The position numbers were made by a program, and so were the translations under genes. Shown one piece after another: positions 17,658-26,397 of a stretch of 50,075 nucleotides of DNA. The stretch is from Oleispira sp964022115 (GTDB taxonomy: Bacteria; Pseudomonadota; Gammaproteobacteria; Pseudomonadales; Oceanobacteraceae), in the NCBI GenBank assembly GCA_964022115.1, contig CAXIBC010000009.1:1-50075 (forward strand). The letters are read 5' to 3'. Within the stretch, counting starts at the first letter, position 1; every line of letters begins with the position of its first letter. The notes beneath the pieces are model-generated. The model saw nothing but the letters and a program-made list of their open reading frames with translations, was not told where the DNA came from and did not search any database.

Positions 17658-20513
17658 ATGAAAAACTGGAAGCTGCAAAACCGTATATTAGCCTTGGTAT
17701 TATTACCTGGGCTGATCGTATCACTATTTTTAGGTGGCTTTTTTATCATTCAACGCATGAGTGATCTCGACCTATTATTACAAGAGCGTGGCCTTGCGAT
17801 TGCGAAACAAGCAGCCCCGACCAGTGAATACGGTGTTATTTCCGGTAACAACCCCCTACTGCAAAACCTAACGAATAACCTATTAGAAGAGAGAGACCTC
17901 AGGTCTGCCCGAGTATTAAATAAAGATGGTCAGGTACTGGCTCACTCGGGACCTAAGATGGTTGAAAATTTCATTGGCAATACTTTACTTAAAAATAGCC
18001 AATTGCAGCTCTCAAATACCAGTGACAGCATCCGCATAAAAGCCCCCATTTTTGCGCAAAATATCAATCTTAACGATGATTCAACCGAGCCACTCTACAA
18101 GCAGCATAATATCAGTCACAATTTGCTGGGCTGGATTGAAATCGAACTCTCCCTTGCGAATACTCAAATTGCTAAATATCAGCACCTTGCAACCAGTATT
18201 GCGACTGTAGCCGCAACCTTATTCCTCTGCCTGATACTGGCCATTCGCATGAGCCGAAACATATCCAACCCGATTCAAGATATGGTGACGTGTGTCAATA
18301 AAATTAGTGATGGTAAGATCGATACTCGAGTTCATGTTAATAGTGGTGACGAATTCCAAACCCTAGCAGCGGGTATTAATGCCATGGCCATCGCCATTCA
18401 GCGGACGAAAGCCGAGCACCAACAAAATATTGAACAAGCAACCCATGATATCCGCGAGACACTAGAGACCATCGAAATTCAAAATATTGAACTAGACATG
18501 GCCCGTAAAGAAGCCTTAGAAGGCAGTCGCATTAAATCTGAATTTTTAACCAATATCAGTCATGAAATTCGCACACCGTTAAATGGCATTTTAGGCTTCA
18601 CCCGTATTTTATTAAAAGATCAGACCGACCAGAGAAAAACAGATCATTTAAATACCATTGAAAAATCCGCTAATGGTTTGTTAACGATTATTAACGACAT
18701 TCTGGATTTATCTAAAATTGATGCCGGTAAACTCGCCTTAGAAAATATTGATTTTAACGTGCGTGAAATCTTAGAAGATGTATTAACCATCAATGCCCCT
18801 GAAGCTCATAATAAATCCCTTGAACTGGTCAGTTTAATTTATTCTGATGTGCCGCAGTTTTTAACCGGTGACCCGCTGCGAATCAAGCAAGTCCTGACCA
18901 ACTTAATCTCCAATGCCATTAAGTTTACGCTGCAAGGCAATATCACGGTTCGGGTATTAATCCTTGATGAGGATATCAACCAAGCGACGGTCAAGTTCGA
19001 AATTTCTGATACCGGTATTGGTTTGAACGATGAACAAAAAGAAAAACTATTCCGCGCCTTCAGCCAAGCAGACTCCAGTACCAGCCGTAAATTTGGTGGT
19101 ACCGGGCTAGGGCTCGTCATCAGTCAGCACCTAGTGAAAGCCATGCAGGGTGACATTGGAGTCACCAGTGCTGAAGGTGAAGGGGCTACCTTCTCTTTCT
19201 CTGTTAGCTTAAAAAAATCTCGCCAACATGCTTTGCCGATGCAAGAACTCAAAGGCCAGCAGATACTTATTATGGAGTCTGCTTCCAGCACGCGTTTGAG
19301 CATTACCCACCTCTTAGAACAATGGCACGTGCGTTATAGCGATACGGATAATAGTGATATTTTACTGCAAGCATTATTACGCAAACAACAAAACGGTGAT
19401 CCAGCGGATGCCGTCATTTTAGGCTTGAGCCGTAAAGAACTATACCTAGCGAGTACTGCGAAGTTATTTAAACAAATTAACAGCTATAACATTCCCGTTA
19501 TTGCCTTAGTTAATAGTGCCATTTCAGAAGAGCTAGAATATGCGCAAAAACTGGGTGCCTACCAATGCTTATCAAAACCCTTACAAAGCAAAAAATTATT
19601 TAACAGCCTCTGCCTCAGCCTAGGCAAAGAAATTGATACTCATAGTCATCTCAATGATGTCATTTTAATGCCTGCACCAACGATCCTAGCAGTCGATGAT
19701 AATGAGGCTAATTTAAAGCTGGTCAGCGTTTTATTAGAAGATATGGGCATCGACGTCATAGCCGCCGATTCCGGCCCCCAAGCCTTGTTAGAACTAGAGC
19801 AGCATGATATCGATATGATCTTTATGGACATCCAGATGCCAGGAATGAACGGATTAGAAGCAACCCGCTTGATTCGTCAAAATAAGACCTCTAATGAGCT
19901 GCCCATCATTGCATTGACGGCCCACGCCATTGCGGATGAAAAAGACGAAATACTGCAAGTCGGCATGAACGACTACCAAACCAAACCCATTAATAACGAT
20001 CAATTAATGCAGTGCATCGAACGCTGGACAGGTTATAACTGCAAGCAAGATAAAAACAACCCTATTAAGCCACTAGCGCCAGTTAAAATCGCTCAAAAAA
20101 TGGAGGTTGAAACCCGCAGCGACGATCAAGAGGATTGTTTAATCTTTGATGCCGAGTATTCCATGCGTCTAGCCAATAACAAGCTCGACCTCGCTATCGA
20201 TATGTTCGCTATGTTATTAGTGAGCTTGACCGACGATTTATTGGAAGTTGAAAGGTTATGGCAAAGTCAGCAGCAGCAACCGCTATTGCAACTTATACAT
20301 AAAATCCATGGGGCGACACGCTACTGTGGCACACCCTGTTTGATGCATAGAATGGAGCAATTAGAAACGGGTCTTAAAAATTCAGACCTAGTTGAATGCG
20401 CTGATCTATATCAGCAGGCGATTAAGTCCATTATTCGATTACAACAATGGGCGCAAGAAAACCCATGGCAAGAAAAACTAAAAAACTTAGAACAGGTAAC
20501 AGTCTCAAGCTAA
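17658..20513 (+). CDS. gacS: Hybrid sensor kinase GacS/BarA
   Basis: A tripartite inner-membrane histidine kinase expected to phosphorylate GacA/UvrY and so control Csr/Rsm small RNAs. In 951 residues I see TM1 (about 12-32), a periplasmic region, TM2 (about 175-197), HAMP, HisKA with NISHEIRTPLNG (His302), HATPase with DTGIGL and GGTGLGL, and a degenerate receiver-like segment (about 525-655) without a clear Asp. A true receiver follows (DDNEANLKL, phospho-Asp724 in FMDIQMPGMNG), and then an Hpt domain with HKIHGATRYCG (phospho-His likely 881). It lies beside cysM as in Pseudomonas. Its stop codon overlaps that of acpS on the other strand. Confidence 0.95.
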   Translation: MKNWKLQNRILALVLLPGLIVSLFLGGFFIIQRMSDLDLLLQERGLAIAKQAAPTSEYGVISGNNPLLQNLTNNLLEERDLRSARVLNKDGQVLAHSGPKMVENFIGNTLLKNSQLQLSNTSDSIRIKAPIFAQNINLNDDSTEPLYKQHNISHNLLGWIEIELSLANTQIAKYQHLATSIATVAATLFLCLILAIRMSRNISNPIQDMVTCVNKISDGKIDTRVHVNSGDEFQTLAAGINAMAIAIQRTKAEHQQNIEQATHDIRETLETIEIQNIELDMARKEALEGSRIKSEFLTNISHEIRTPLNGILGFTRILLKDQTDQRKTDHLNTIEKSANGLLTIINDILDLSKIDAGKLALENIDFNVREILEDVLTINAPEAHNKSLELVSLIYSDVPQFLTGDPLRIKQVLTNLISNAIKFTLQGNITVRVLILDEDINQATVKFEISDTGIGLNDEQKEKLFRAFSQADSSTSRKFGGTGLGLVISQHLVKAMQGDIGVTSAEGEGATFSFSVSLKKSRQHALPMQELKGQQILIMESASSTRLSITHLLEQWHVRYSDTDNSDILLQALLRKQQNGDPADAVILGLSRKELYLASTAKLFKQINSYNIPVIALVNSAISEELEYAQKLGAYQCLSKPLQSKKLFNSLCLSLGKEIDTHSHLNDVILMPAPTILAVDDNEANLKLVSVLLEDMGIDVIAADSGPQALLELEQHDIDMIFMDIQMPGMNGLEATRLIRQNKTSNELPIIALTAHAIADEKDEILQVGMNDYQTKPINNDQLMQCIERWTGYNCKQDKNNPIKPLAPVKIAQKMEVETRSDDQEDCLIFDAEYSMRLANNKLDLAIDMFAMLLVSLTDDLLEVERLWQSQQQQPLLQLIHKIHGATRYCGTPCLMHRMEQLETGLKNSDLVECADLYQQAIKSIIRLQQWAQENPWQEKLKNLEQVTVSS

Positions 20514-20905
20514 CATAGCAGTGCAAAGGCGAGAATCATCTCGCCTTCATCACTCAAGCTCAATAATACCTGCTGCCCCGCCAGAGCCTCAGCTCTTGCC
20601 TGTGCTGCCCCCGATAAGGTCACCACAGGCTTACCCACTTCATCCGCTATTATCTGCATCTGCTGAAAGCCAATGCCTTGAGCGATACCCGTTCCTAGTG
20701 CTTTCGAGATTGCTTCTTTGGCCGCAAATCGCTTAGCAAGGTAATTGATCGAACGCTCCTTTTCAATCCAGGCCGCGAGCTCTATGGGGGTTAAAATACG
20801 CTTAGCAAAGCGCTCCCCTTGCCTCGTTAAGAGTCTTTCGATGCGGGACTGATCCAATAGATCCGTCCCAATACCTTTAATACTGCCAACACTATTCACA
20901 TTCAT
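20510..20905 (-). CDS. acpS: Holo-[acyl-carrier-protein] synthase AcpS
   Basis: Transfers 4'-phosphopantetheine from CoA to apo-ACP. The 131-residue protein has the metal-binding GIGTDLLDQSRIER (first Asp) and RFAAKEAISKALGTGI (Glu) motifs. It is slightly longer than E. coli (126) owing to a short N-terminal extension (MNVNSVGS). It is the last gene of the lepA-to-acpS operon, 12 bases after pdxJ. Its TAG stop overlaps the TAA stop of gacS tail to tail. Confidence 0.95.
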   Translation of the reverse strand: MNVNSVGSIKGIGTDLLDQSRIERLLTRQGERFAKRILTPIELAAWIEKERSINYLAKRFAAKEAISKALGTGIAQGIGFQQMQIIADEVGKPVVTLSGAAQARAEALAGQQVLLSLSDEGEMILAFALLC

Positions 20906-20917
20906 AGCAGCTGCAGA

Positions 20918-21655
20918 CTACCCTTGGGCATCACGAATCAAATCTCGCATTTCTTTTACCGCTTCTTTAAGACCAACGAAGACCGCACGCGCAACGATGC
21001 TATGGCCAATATTCAGCTCATTAATTCCTGGAATCGCAGCAATAGCCTCAACATTATGATAATGCAGACCATGACCTGCATTCACAATCAGGCCTTGCTC
21101 TAAGGCATAAGCAATGCCTTCTTTTAATAGGGTTAACTCAGCCGCTTGCTGCTGGCTATTAGCCGCATCGGCGTAAGCGCCGGTATGAATTTCAATCGCC
21201 GGCGCACCGCAACGCACCGCCGCATCAATCTGCGCCTTATCGGCATCAATAAATAACGACGCTTCGCTATTAATAGCAGCTAAACGATCACAAGCGGCTT
21301 TGATTGCGACTTCATTAGCAATAACATCCAGACCACCTTCCGTGGTCAATTCCTCGCGTTTTTCCGGCACTAAGCAGCAATGCTCCGGCTCGATCTCTTC
21401 CGCGAGCTCCAGCATAGCCTCGGTCACCGCCATTTCTAAGTTCATGCGAGTATTGAGAACTTCTTTTAATACATACACATCACGGGTTTGAATATGTCGT
21501 CTATCTTCGCGAGGGTGAATAGTAATACCATCCGCCCCAGCCTCTTCAGCGACCAAAGCCGCTTGCACAGGATCAGGATAGCGAGTACCACGCGCTTGGC
21601 GTAAGGTCGCGACATGGTCAATATTAACCCCTAATAAAACTCGTGCTTTTGCCAC
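20918..21655 (-). CDS. pdxJ: Pyridoxine 5'-phosphate synthase PdxJ
   Basis: Last step of the DXP-dependent vitamin B6 pathway, condensing 3-amino-2-oxopropyl phosphate with DXP to pyridoxine phosphate. It is a TIM barrel of 245 residues (E. coli 243). LLGVNIDHVATLRQARGTRYPDP, HPREDRRHIQ and CLVPEKREELTTEGG are near-identical to the family consensus. The GTG at 21655 has AGGG eight bases upstream; the GTG three codons earlier overlaps that site and is less likely. It follows recO with a 44-base gap and precedes acpS by 12 bases. Confidence 0.97.
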   Translation of the reverse strand: MAKARVLLGVNIDHVATLRQARGTRYPDPVQAALVAEEAGADGITIHPREDRRHIQTRDVYVLKEVLNTRMNLEMAVTEAMLELAEEIEPEHCCLVPEKREELTTEGGLDVIANEVAIKAACDRLAAINSEASLFIDADKAQIDAAVRCGAPAIEIHTGAYADAANSQQQAAELTLLKEGIAYALEQGLIVNAGHGLHYHNVEAIAAIPGINELNIGHSIVARAVFVGLKEAVKEMRDLIRDAQG

Positions 21656-21699
21656 AATAATCACCCTAGATAGATTGAAGTGTTGAAGTATAGATAATT

Positions 21700-22440
21700 C
21701 TAAATTTTTTTAAACAACTCACGACTGCTGAGCGGTTTATCCCCTAACAAGGGCTTTAACGCAAGTCTGGTAATGTATTTGGCCACCGGCCAACTTAACT
21801 CATGCTGCCAGTCATCTGCAGCAATAGCGAGAATCACATGACCAGGAAAACTGTGGGATGGGGCTGCTATTCCATAAGTCTCAGTCGTGATTAAATTAAA
21901 CCCCGAAGCGGGATCAAAATTATAAAATTGATCACTTAGGATATCTCGACAATCACTGTCTTGTTGCCAATTATACTGATAGCCTAATAAGGCTAATAAA
22001 TGAAATTCGAAACGACGTAATAACGGCTCAGATTGCATATCATTATCGAGCTGAATAAGCCCAATTAAGGTTTGTTGATACACCTGATATAGTTCAGCTT
22101 GAGGCTCCCCTTTCCACGTTAGCCGCATTATCAATTCATTCAAATAAAAACCACAATATAAGTTTCTACCTTTTAATGACTGACCTTTAATACCTAAGCC
22201 TTGCTCACGATAAAGACTTGGATAATTAATTTCGACATGCTGGCAATATTTTAAATCACCACGCCCAGAGAATTGCATTTGATATGGAACAAAAGGTTGC
22301 AGTGCTGGTTGCTTTTTATTAACTCGATAAAGCGCTGAAAAACGTCCTTGTTTTTCACAAAATAACTCGACTATCTGGCTGCTTTCACGATACGGTCGTC
22401 GATGTAAAACATAATAAGTAAGCTTAGAATTGCTTTGCAC
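21700..22440 (-). CDS. recO: DNA repair protein RecO
   Basis: A RecF-pathway mediator that anneals single strands and loads RecA with RecR. The 246-residue protein has the N-terminal OB-fold (YYVLHRRPYRESSQIVELF, followed by the GRFSALYRV strand) and the helical domain with YLNELIMRL. No zinc-finger cysteine set is evident, as in E. coli. GTG start, with GGGT eight bases upstream. It lies between era and pdxJ in the usual order. Confidence 0.95.
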   Translation of the reverse strand: MQSNSKLTYYVLHRRPYRESSQIVELFCEKQGRFSALYRVNKKQPALQPFVPYQMQFSGRGDLKYCQHVEINYPSLYREQGLGIKGQSLKGRNLYCGFYLNELIMRLTWKGEPQAELYQVYQQTLIGLIQLDNDMQSEPLLRRFEFHLLALLGYQYNWQQDSDCRDILSDQFYNFDPASGFNLITTETYGIAAPSHSFPGHVILAIAADDWQHELSWPVAKYITRLALKPLLGDKPLSSRELFKKI

Positions 22441-22483
22441 TTGGCAATACCCGTGCTAATAACTACCTATGAAAAAATGCGTT

Positions 22484-23389
22484 TTAATCAAGACCGTCGT
22501 AACCAAGACTCTTTAACGCGCGTTCGCTATCAGCCCAGCCCGCCTTTACTTTAACCCAAGTATTCAGCATAACCTTGCAATCGAACATTTCTTCCATATC
22601 CAAGCGAGCATCACGACCAATTTGCTTAATGCGACTGCCTTTTTCACCAATAATAATACGCTTTTGACTCTGACGATCGATCAAAATAGCCGCACTGATA
22701 ACCAATAAGCTATCTTCATAACGGAATTCTTCAATCTCTACAGTCATCGAATAAGGTAATTCATCCCCTAGTTGGCGCATTATTTTTTCACGAACCAGCT
22801 CAGCGGCGAGAAAACGAGAGGTACGATCAGTAATTTGATCTTCCGGATAAAAGTGCATGCCTTGGGGAATAAAGCTTTGAATAATATTTTCTAAGCGGTC
22901 GATATTATGACCCGTCTTAGCACTCATCGGCACAATATGAGCAAACTTACCTTTTTCATCCAGTTTCTGTAAATACGGTAATAAATCTTCTTTATCCGCT
23001 AAAAAGTCCACCTTATTAACCGCTAATATCACTGGGCACTTAACGTATTGTAAAGACTTCAATACCATCTCGTCTTCACTGGTCCACTTAGTTCGATCAA
23101 TCATAAAGACAATTGCATCAACGTCTTTAACCGCTGTTTGCGCCGCTTTATTCATATAACGGTTTAACGCTTTATCGTGGTTCTCGTGCATCCCAGGAGT
23201 ATCCACATACACGACTTGAACATCATCTTCGGTTTTAATACCTAAAATTTGATGTCGAGTTGTTTGCGGCTTACGTGAAGTAATACTCAGTTTTTGACCC
23301 AAGATATAATTCAACAAGGTTGATTTGCCCACATTGGGACGGCCAATAATGGCAACATAACCAGAGCGTTCAGTTGTTTGGTCGTTCAT
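22484..23389 (-). CDS. era: GTPase Era
   Basis: A Ras-like GTPase needed for 16S rRNA 3'-end maturation and 30S assembly. All G motifs are visible: GRPNVGKST (G1), TTRHQ (G2), DTPGMHE (G3), NKVD (G4) and SAKTG (G5). The C-terminal KH domain contains IIGEKGSRIKQIG. It has 301 residues from the ATG at 23389, equal to E. coli; GAGG lies nine bases upstream and the rnc stop only four bases away. An in-frame GTG at 23404 inside rnc is an alternative. Confidence 0.98.
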   Translation of the reverse strand: MNDQTTERSGYVAIIGRPNVGKSTLLNYILGQKLSITSRKPQTTRHQILGIKTEDDVQVVYVDTPGMHENHDKALNRYMNKAAQTAVKDVDAIVFMIDRTKWTSEDEMVLKSLQYVKCPVILAVNKVDFLADKEDLLPYLQKLDEKGKFAHIVPMSAKTGHNIDRLENIIQSFIPQGMHFYPEDQITDRTSRFLAAELVREKIMRQLGDELPYSMTVEIEEFRYEDSLLVISAAILIDRQSQKRIIIGEKGSRIKQIGRDARLDMEEMFDCKVMLNTWVKVKAGWADSERALKSLGYDGLD

Positions 23390-23393
23390 CGTG

Positions 23394-24089
23394 CTATTCC
23401 TCACCTGCTTCTAGGCTAATACCTAAAAGCTTTAAAGCTTGTGCCGCGGCTTCTTGCTCGGCGATTCGTCGACTGCCACCATGCCCGACAACGGGTTTTG
23501 CTAAATCATCAACCGCACAGCTAATTTTAAATAACTGCTCATGAGCACTGCCATCAATGCTTAATACATCGTATTTAGGTAACGGCTGTTGCTTGCCTTG
23601 TAAATATTCTTGCAAACGCGTTTTAGGATCTTTCAGTGGATCATCTAAACTTAAATTATCCAGCCGAACTTGATACCACTGCAAAATTTTGTTTTTTACC
23701 GTCGCCATATCAGAGTCAAGATAAATAGCCCCGATAATAGCTTCAACGGTATCTGCCAAGATAGATTCTCGACGATGACCACCACTTTTCATTTCACCGG
23801 AACCTAGGTGTAAGAAATCACCTAAACCAAAATCTCGTGCCAGTTCAGCCAGAGTTACCCCTTTAACCATACGAGCGCGCAAGCGGCTTAACTTACCTTC
23901 TTTTGCTTGCGGAAACTTTAAAAACAAAGCTTCTGCAATGACCAGGTTTACGATTGAATCACCTAAAAACTCTAGGCGTTCATTATTTTTACCACCACAG
24001 CTACGATGAGTTAGCGCTAACTCAATTAATGACGTATCGCTAAAGGTGTAGTCAATGCGCTGACTTAGCTTTTTTAAAGGATTATTCAC
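23394..24089 (-). CDS. rnc: Ribonuclease III
   Basis: A double-strand-specific endoribonuclease for rRNA precursors and regulatory RNAs. The 231-residue protein has the signature NERLEFLGDSIVNLVIAE with the catalytic acidic residues, then DTVEAIIGAIYLD. The C-terminal double-stranded-RNA-binding domain starts at DPKTRLQEYLQG and ends in GGSRRIAEQEAAAQALKLL. GTG start three bases after the DUF4845 stop. It is four bases from the era start, so translation of rnc and era is likely coupled. Confidence 0.97.
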   Translation of the reverse strand: MNNPLKKLSQRIDYTFSDTSLIELALTHRSCGGKNNERLEFLGDSIVNLVIAEALFLKFPQAKEGKLSRLRARMVKGVTLAELARDFGLGDFLHLGSGEMKSGGHRRESILADTVEAIIGAIYLDSDMATVKNKILQWYQVRLDNLSLDDPLKDPKTRLQEYLQGKQQPLPKYDVLSIDGSAHEQLFKISCAVDDLAKPVVGHGGSRRIAEQEAAAQALKLLGISLEAGEE

Positions 24090-24092
24090 GGC

Positions 24093-24461
24093 TTAGTAAC
24101 TGTACTCGTGATTAAAAGTTAAGGCGATATCAACGTTGGACATCACATGTGTACGGCGCTCATACTGCCAGTTCAATTTGATCTGACCTTTGTGCTTAGT
24201 AATAACCAACTCATCTGAAGGTATTTTTAAACGATTAATTTCTAAACGATTAGACAGCAATTTACGCACGTCTTTTTCGTTAGAGTCACGATCAATAACT
24301 TCCGGCAAATCATCAAGAATGCTGACTAATAAGCGATCATCCCAATGCATGCCCAAAATTGGCACAATAAAATTCAACGAAAAAACCAATAAAACCAAAA
24401 AAGACAATATTGATATAAACGACGCACCGGTTTGTTTAGTACTAATTTTTTGCTGCACCAT
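24093..24461 (-). CDS. DUF4845 membrane protein
   Basis: A 122-residue protein with one N-terminal membrane segment (about 13-37) and a short periplasmic domain. Family DUF4845 is found next to rnc in Pseudomonas and relatives; its function is unknown. The ATG is two bases after the lepA stop. In related genomes the signal peptidase gene lepB lies between lepA and this gene, and it is absent here. Confidence 0.85.
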   Translation of the reverse strand: MVQQKISTKQTGASFISILSFLVLLVFSLNFIVPILGMHWDDRLLVSILDDLPEVIDRDSNEKDVRKLLSNRLEINRLKIPSDELVITKHKGQIKLNWQYERRTHVMSNVDIALTFNHEYSY

Positions 24462-24463
24462 AT

Positions 24464-26263
24464 TTAATCATCCACCTTAAGTACTGCTAAGAAAGCAGAC
24501 TGTGGAATTTCCACATTACCAATCTGCTTCATCCGTTTCTTACCGTCTTTCTGTTTCTGTAATAGTTTCTTCTTACGACTAATATCACCACCATAACATT
24601 TAGCGGTTACGTTTTTACGCATCGCTTTAATATTGGTACGAGCAACAACTTGCGCACCCATAGCGGCTTGAATTGCCACGTCGTACATTTGACGAGGAAT
24701 CAATTCTTTCATTTTTTCAGTTAATGCACGACCACGACTGCGCACATTATCGCTATGTAAAATAACCGCCAATGCATCAACACGTTCGCCATTCACTAAA
24801 ATATCTAAACGCGTTAATGGTGCTGGAGCGAAATGACTAAAGCTATAATCAAGAGATGCAAAACCACGGCTTACAGATTTTAAGCGATCAAAGAAGTCCA
24901 TCACCACTTCAGCCATAGGTATCTGATAGGTTAGCGATACTTGCTTACCAACGTACTGCATATCTTTTTGAATACCACGTTTACCCACACACAGAGAGAT
25001 CACGTTACCCAAAAATTCTTGCGGCACCAAAATACTGACATCGGCAATCGGCTCATGCATTTCTTCGATAGTGCCAGCATCTGGAAGCTTAGACGGGTTA
25101 TCAATTTCGATAATTTCGCCTTTACGATTAACGACCTGATAAATTACCGTTGGCGCTGTGGTGATCAAATCAAGGTTGTATTCGCGCTCTAAACGCTCTT
25201 GAATAATTTCCATATGCAGCATGCCTAGGAAACCACAACGGAAACCAAAACCTAAAGCATCTGAACTTTCTGGTTCAAAAAATAACGACGCATCGTTAAG
25301 AGATAATTTATCCAGGGCATCACGGAAGTTTTCAAAATCATCTGAACTGATTGGAAATAGACCCGCATAGACTTGCGGTTTAACTTTTTGGAAACCTGGT
25401 AATGATTCTACTTCTGGCGTCTTAGTATGGGTAATAGTATCGCCCACCGGTGCACCATGAATGTCTTTAATGCCGGCAACCATATAACCTACTTCACCGG
25501 CGCGAAGAATACCGGTTGGCGTACGTTTAGGAGTAAAGATACCAACACCGTCTGCACCGTGGTCACGGCCGGTCGACTTCATGCGAATTTTATCGCCCTT
25601 GCGTAAGGTACCACTGGTAATTCTTACCAGCGATACAACACCCAAGTAGGGGTCAAACCAAGAGTCAATAATCAGCGCTTGCAGATCACCTTCAGGATCG
25701 CCTTCTGGTGGTGGAATCAGCTTAACGATTTCTTCTAATACACCTTCAACGTTCAAGCCGCTTTTAGCCGAACAACGAACAGCCTCTGATGCGTCAATAC
25801 CAATAATTTCTTCGATTTCTTCGGCAACGCGATCTGGATCCGCTTGTGGCAAATCCATTTTATTCAATACAGGAACAACTTCTAAGCCTTGTTCAATGGC
25901 GGTATAACAGTTGGCAACGGATTGAGCTTCAACCCCTTGCGCCGCATCTACAACCAATAATGCACCTTCGCAAGCGGCCAAAGATCGAGATACTTCATAA
26001 CTGAAGTCTACGTGGCCTGGGGTATCAATGAAGTTAAGCTGGTAAGTTTCACCATCAAGAGCCTTGTAATCCAAGGTCACGCTTTGCGCTTTAATGGTAA
26101 TGCCACGCTCACGTTCGATATCCATGGAATCTAATACCTGAGCTTGCATTTCTCGTGCAGTCAGGCCTTCACAGTGCTGAATAAAACGGTCAGCTAGAGT
26201 GGATTTACCATGATCAATATGGGCAATAATAGAGAAGTTACGAATATGGTTAAGCTTACTCAC
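24464..26263 (-). CDS. lepA: Elongation factor 4 (LepA)
   Basis: A ribosome-dependent translational GTPase that back-translocates or remodels stalled and initiating ribosomes. The GTPase motifs are AHIDHGKSTLADR, RERGITIKAQ, DTPGHVDF and NKMDLPQADP. The EF4-specific C-terminal domain (AAMGAQVVARTNIKAMRKNVTAKCYGGD) is intact. Starting from GTG at 26263 it has 599 residues, like E. coli. No ATG is available; a TTG one codon upstream is the alternative. AGG lies nine bases before the GTG. It is first in the operon running down to acpS. Confidence 0.98.
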   Translation of the reverse strand: MSKLNHIRNFSIIAHIDHGKSTLADRFIQHCEGLTAREMQAQVLDSMDIERERGITIKAQSVTLDYKALDGETYQLNFIDTPGHVDFSYEVSRSLAACEGALLVVDAAQGVEAQSVANCYTAIEQGLEVVPVLNKMDLPQADPDRVAEEIEEIIGIDASEAVRCSAKSGLNVEGVLEEIVKLIPPPEGDPEGDLQALIIDSWFDPYLGVVSLVRITSGTLRKGDKIRMKSTGRDHGADGVGIFTPKRTPTGILRAGEVGYMVAGIKDIHGAPVGDTITHTKTPEVESLPGFQKVKPQVYAGLFPISSDDFENFRDALDKLSLNDASLFFEPESSDALGFGFRCGFLGMLHMEIIQERLEREYNLDLITTAPTVIYQVVNRKGEIIEIDNPSKLPDAGTIEEMHEPIADVSILVPQEFLGNVISLCVGKRGIQKDMQYVGKQVSLTYQIPMAEVVMDFFDRLKSVSRGFASLDYSFSHFAPAPLTRLDILVNGERVDALAVILHSDNVRSRGRALTEKMKELIPRQMYDVAIQAAMGAQVVARTNIKAMRKNVTAKCYGGDISRKKKLLQKQKDGKKRMKQIGNVEIPQSAFLAVLKVDD

Positions 26264-26323
26264 CAAAGAATACCTGTCACAGACAACGATTAAATAGCGC
26301 TGGAGTCTACTAGAAATGGCGAT

Positions 26324-26355
26324 ATAAGGCTATGACGATCACGCCGTAGCCTTAT
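26324..26355 (-). terminator. Stem-loop downstream of mucD
   Basis: ATAAGGCTA (26324-26332) and TAGCCTTAT (26347-26355) form a perfect 9-bp stem with a 14-base loop, 43 bases after the mucD stop. A second 7-bp stem, ACCGTTT / AAACGGT (26372-26396), lies directly after the stop. Neither is followed by a strong T-run, so termination is likely but not certain. Confidence 0.5.
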
Positions 26356-26397
26356 TATTTCTGCAATTCGGACCGTTTTTAAGACAAATAAACGGTT

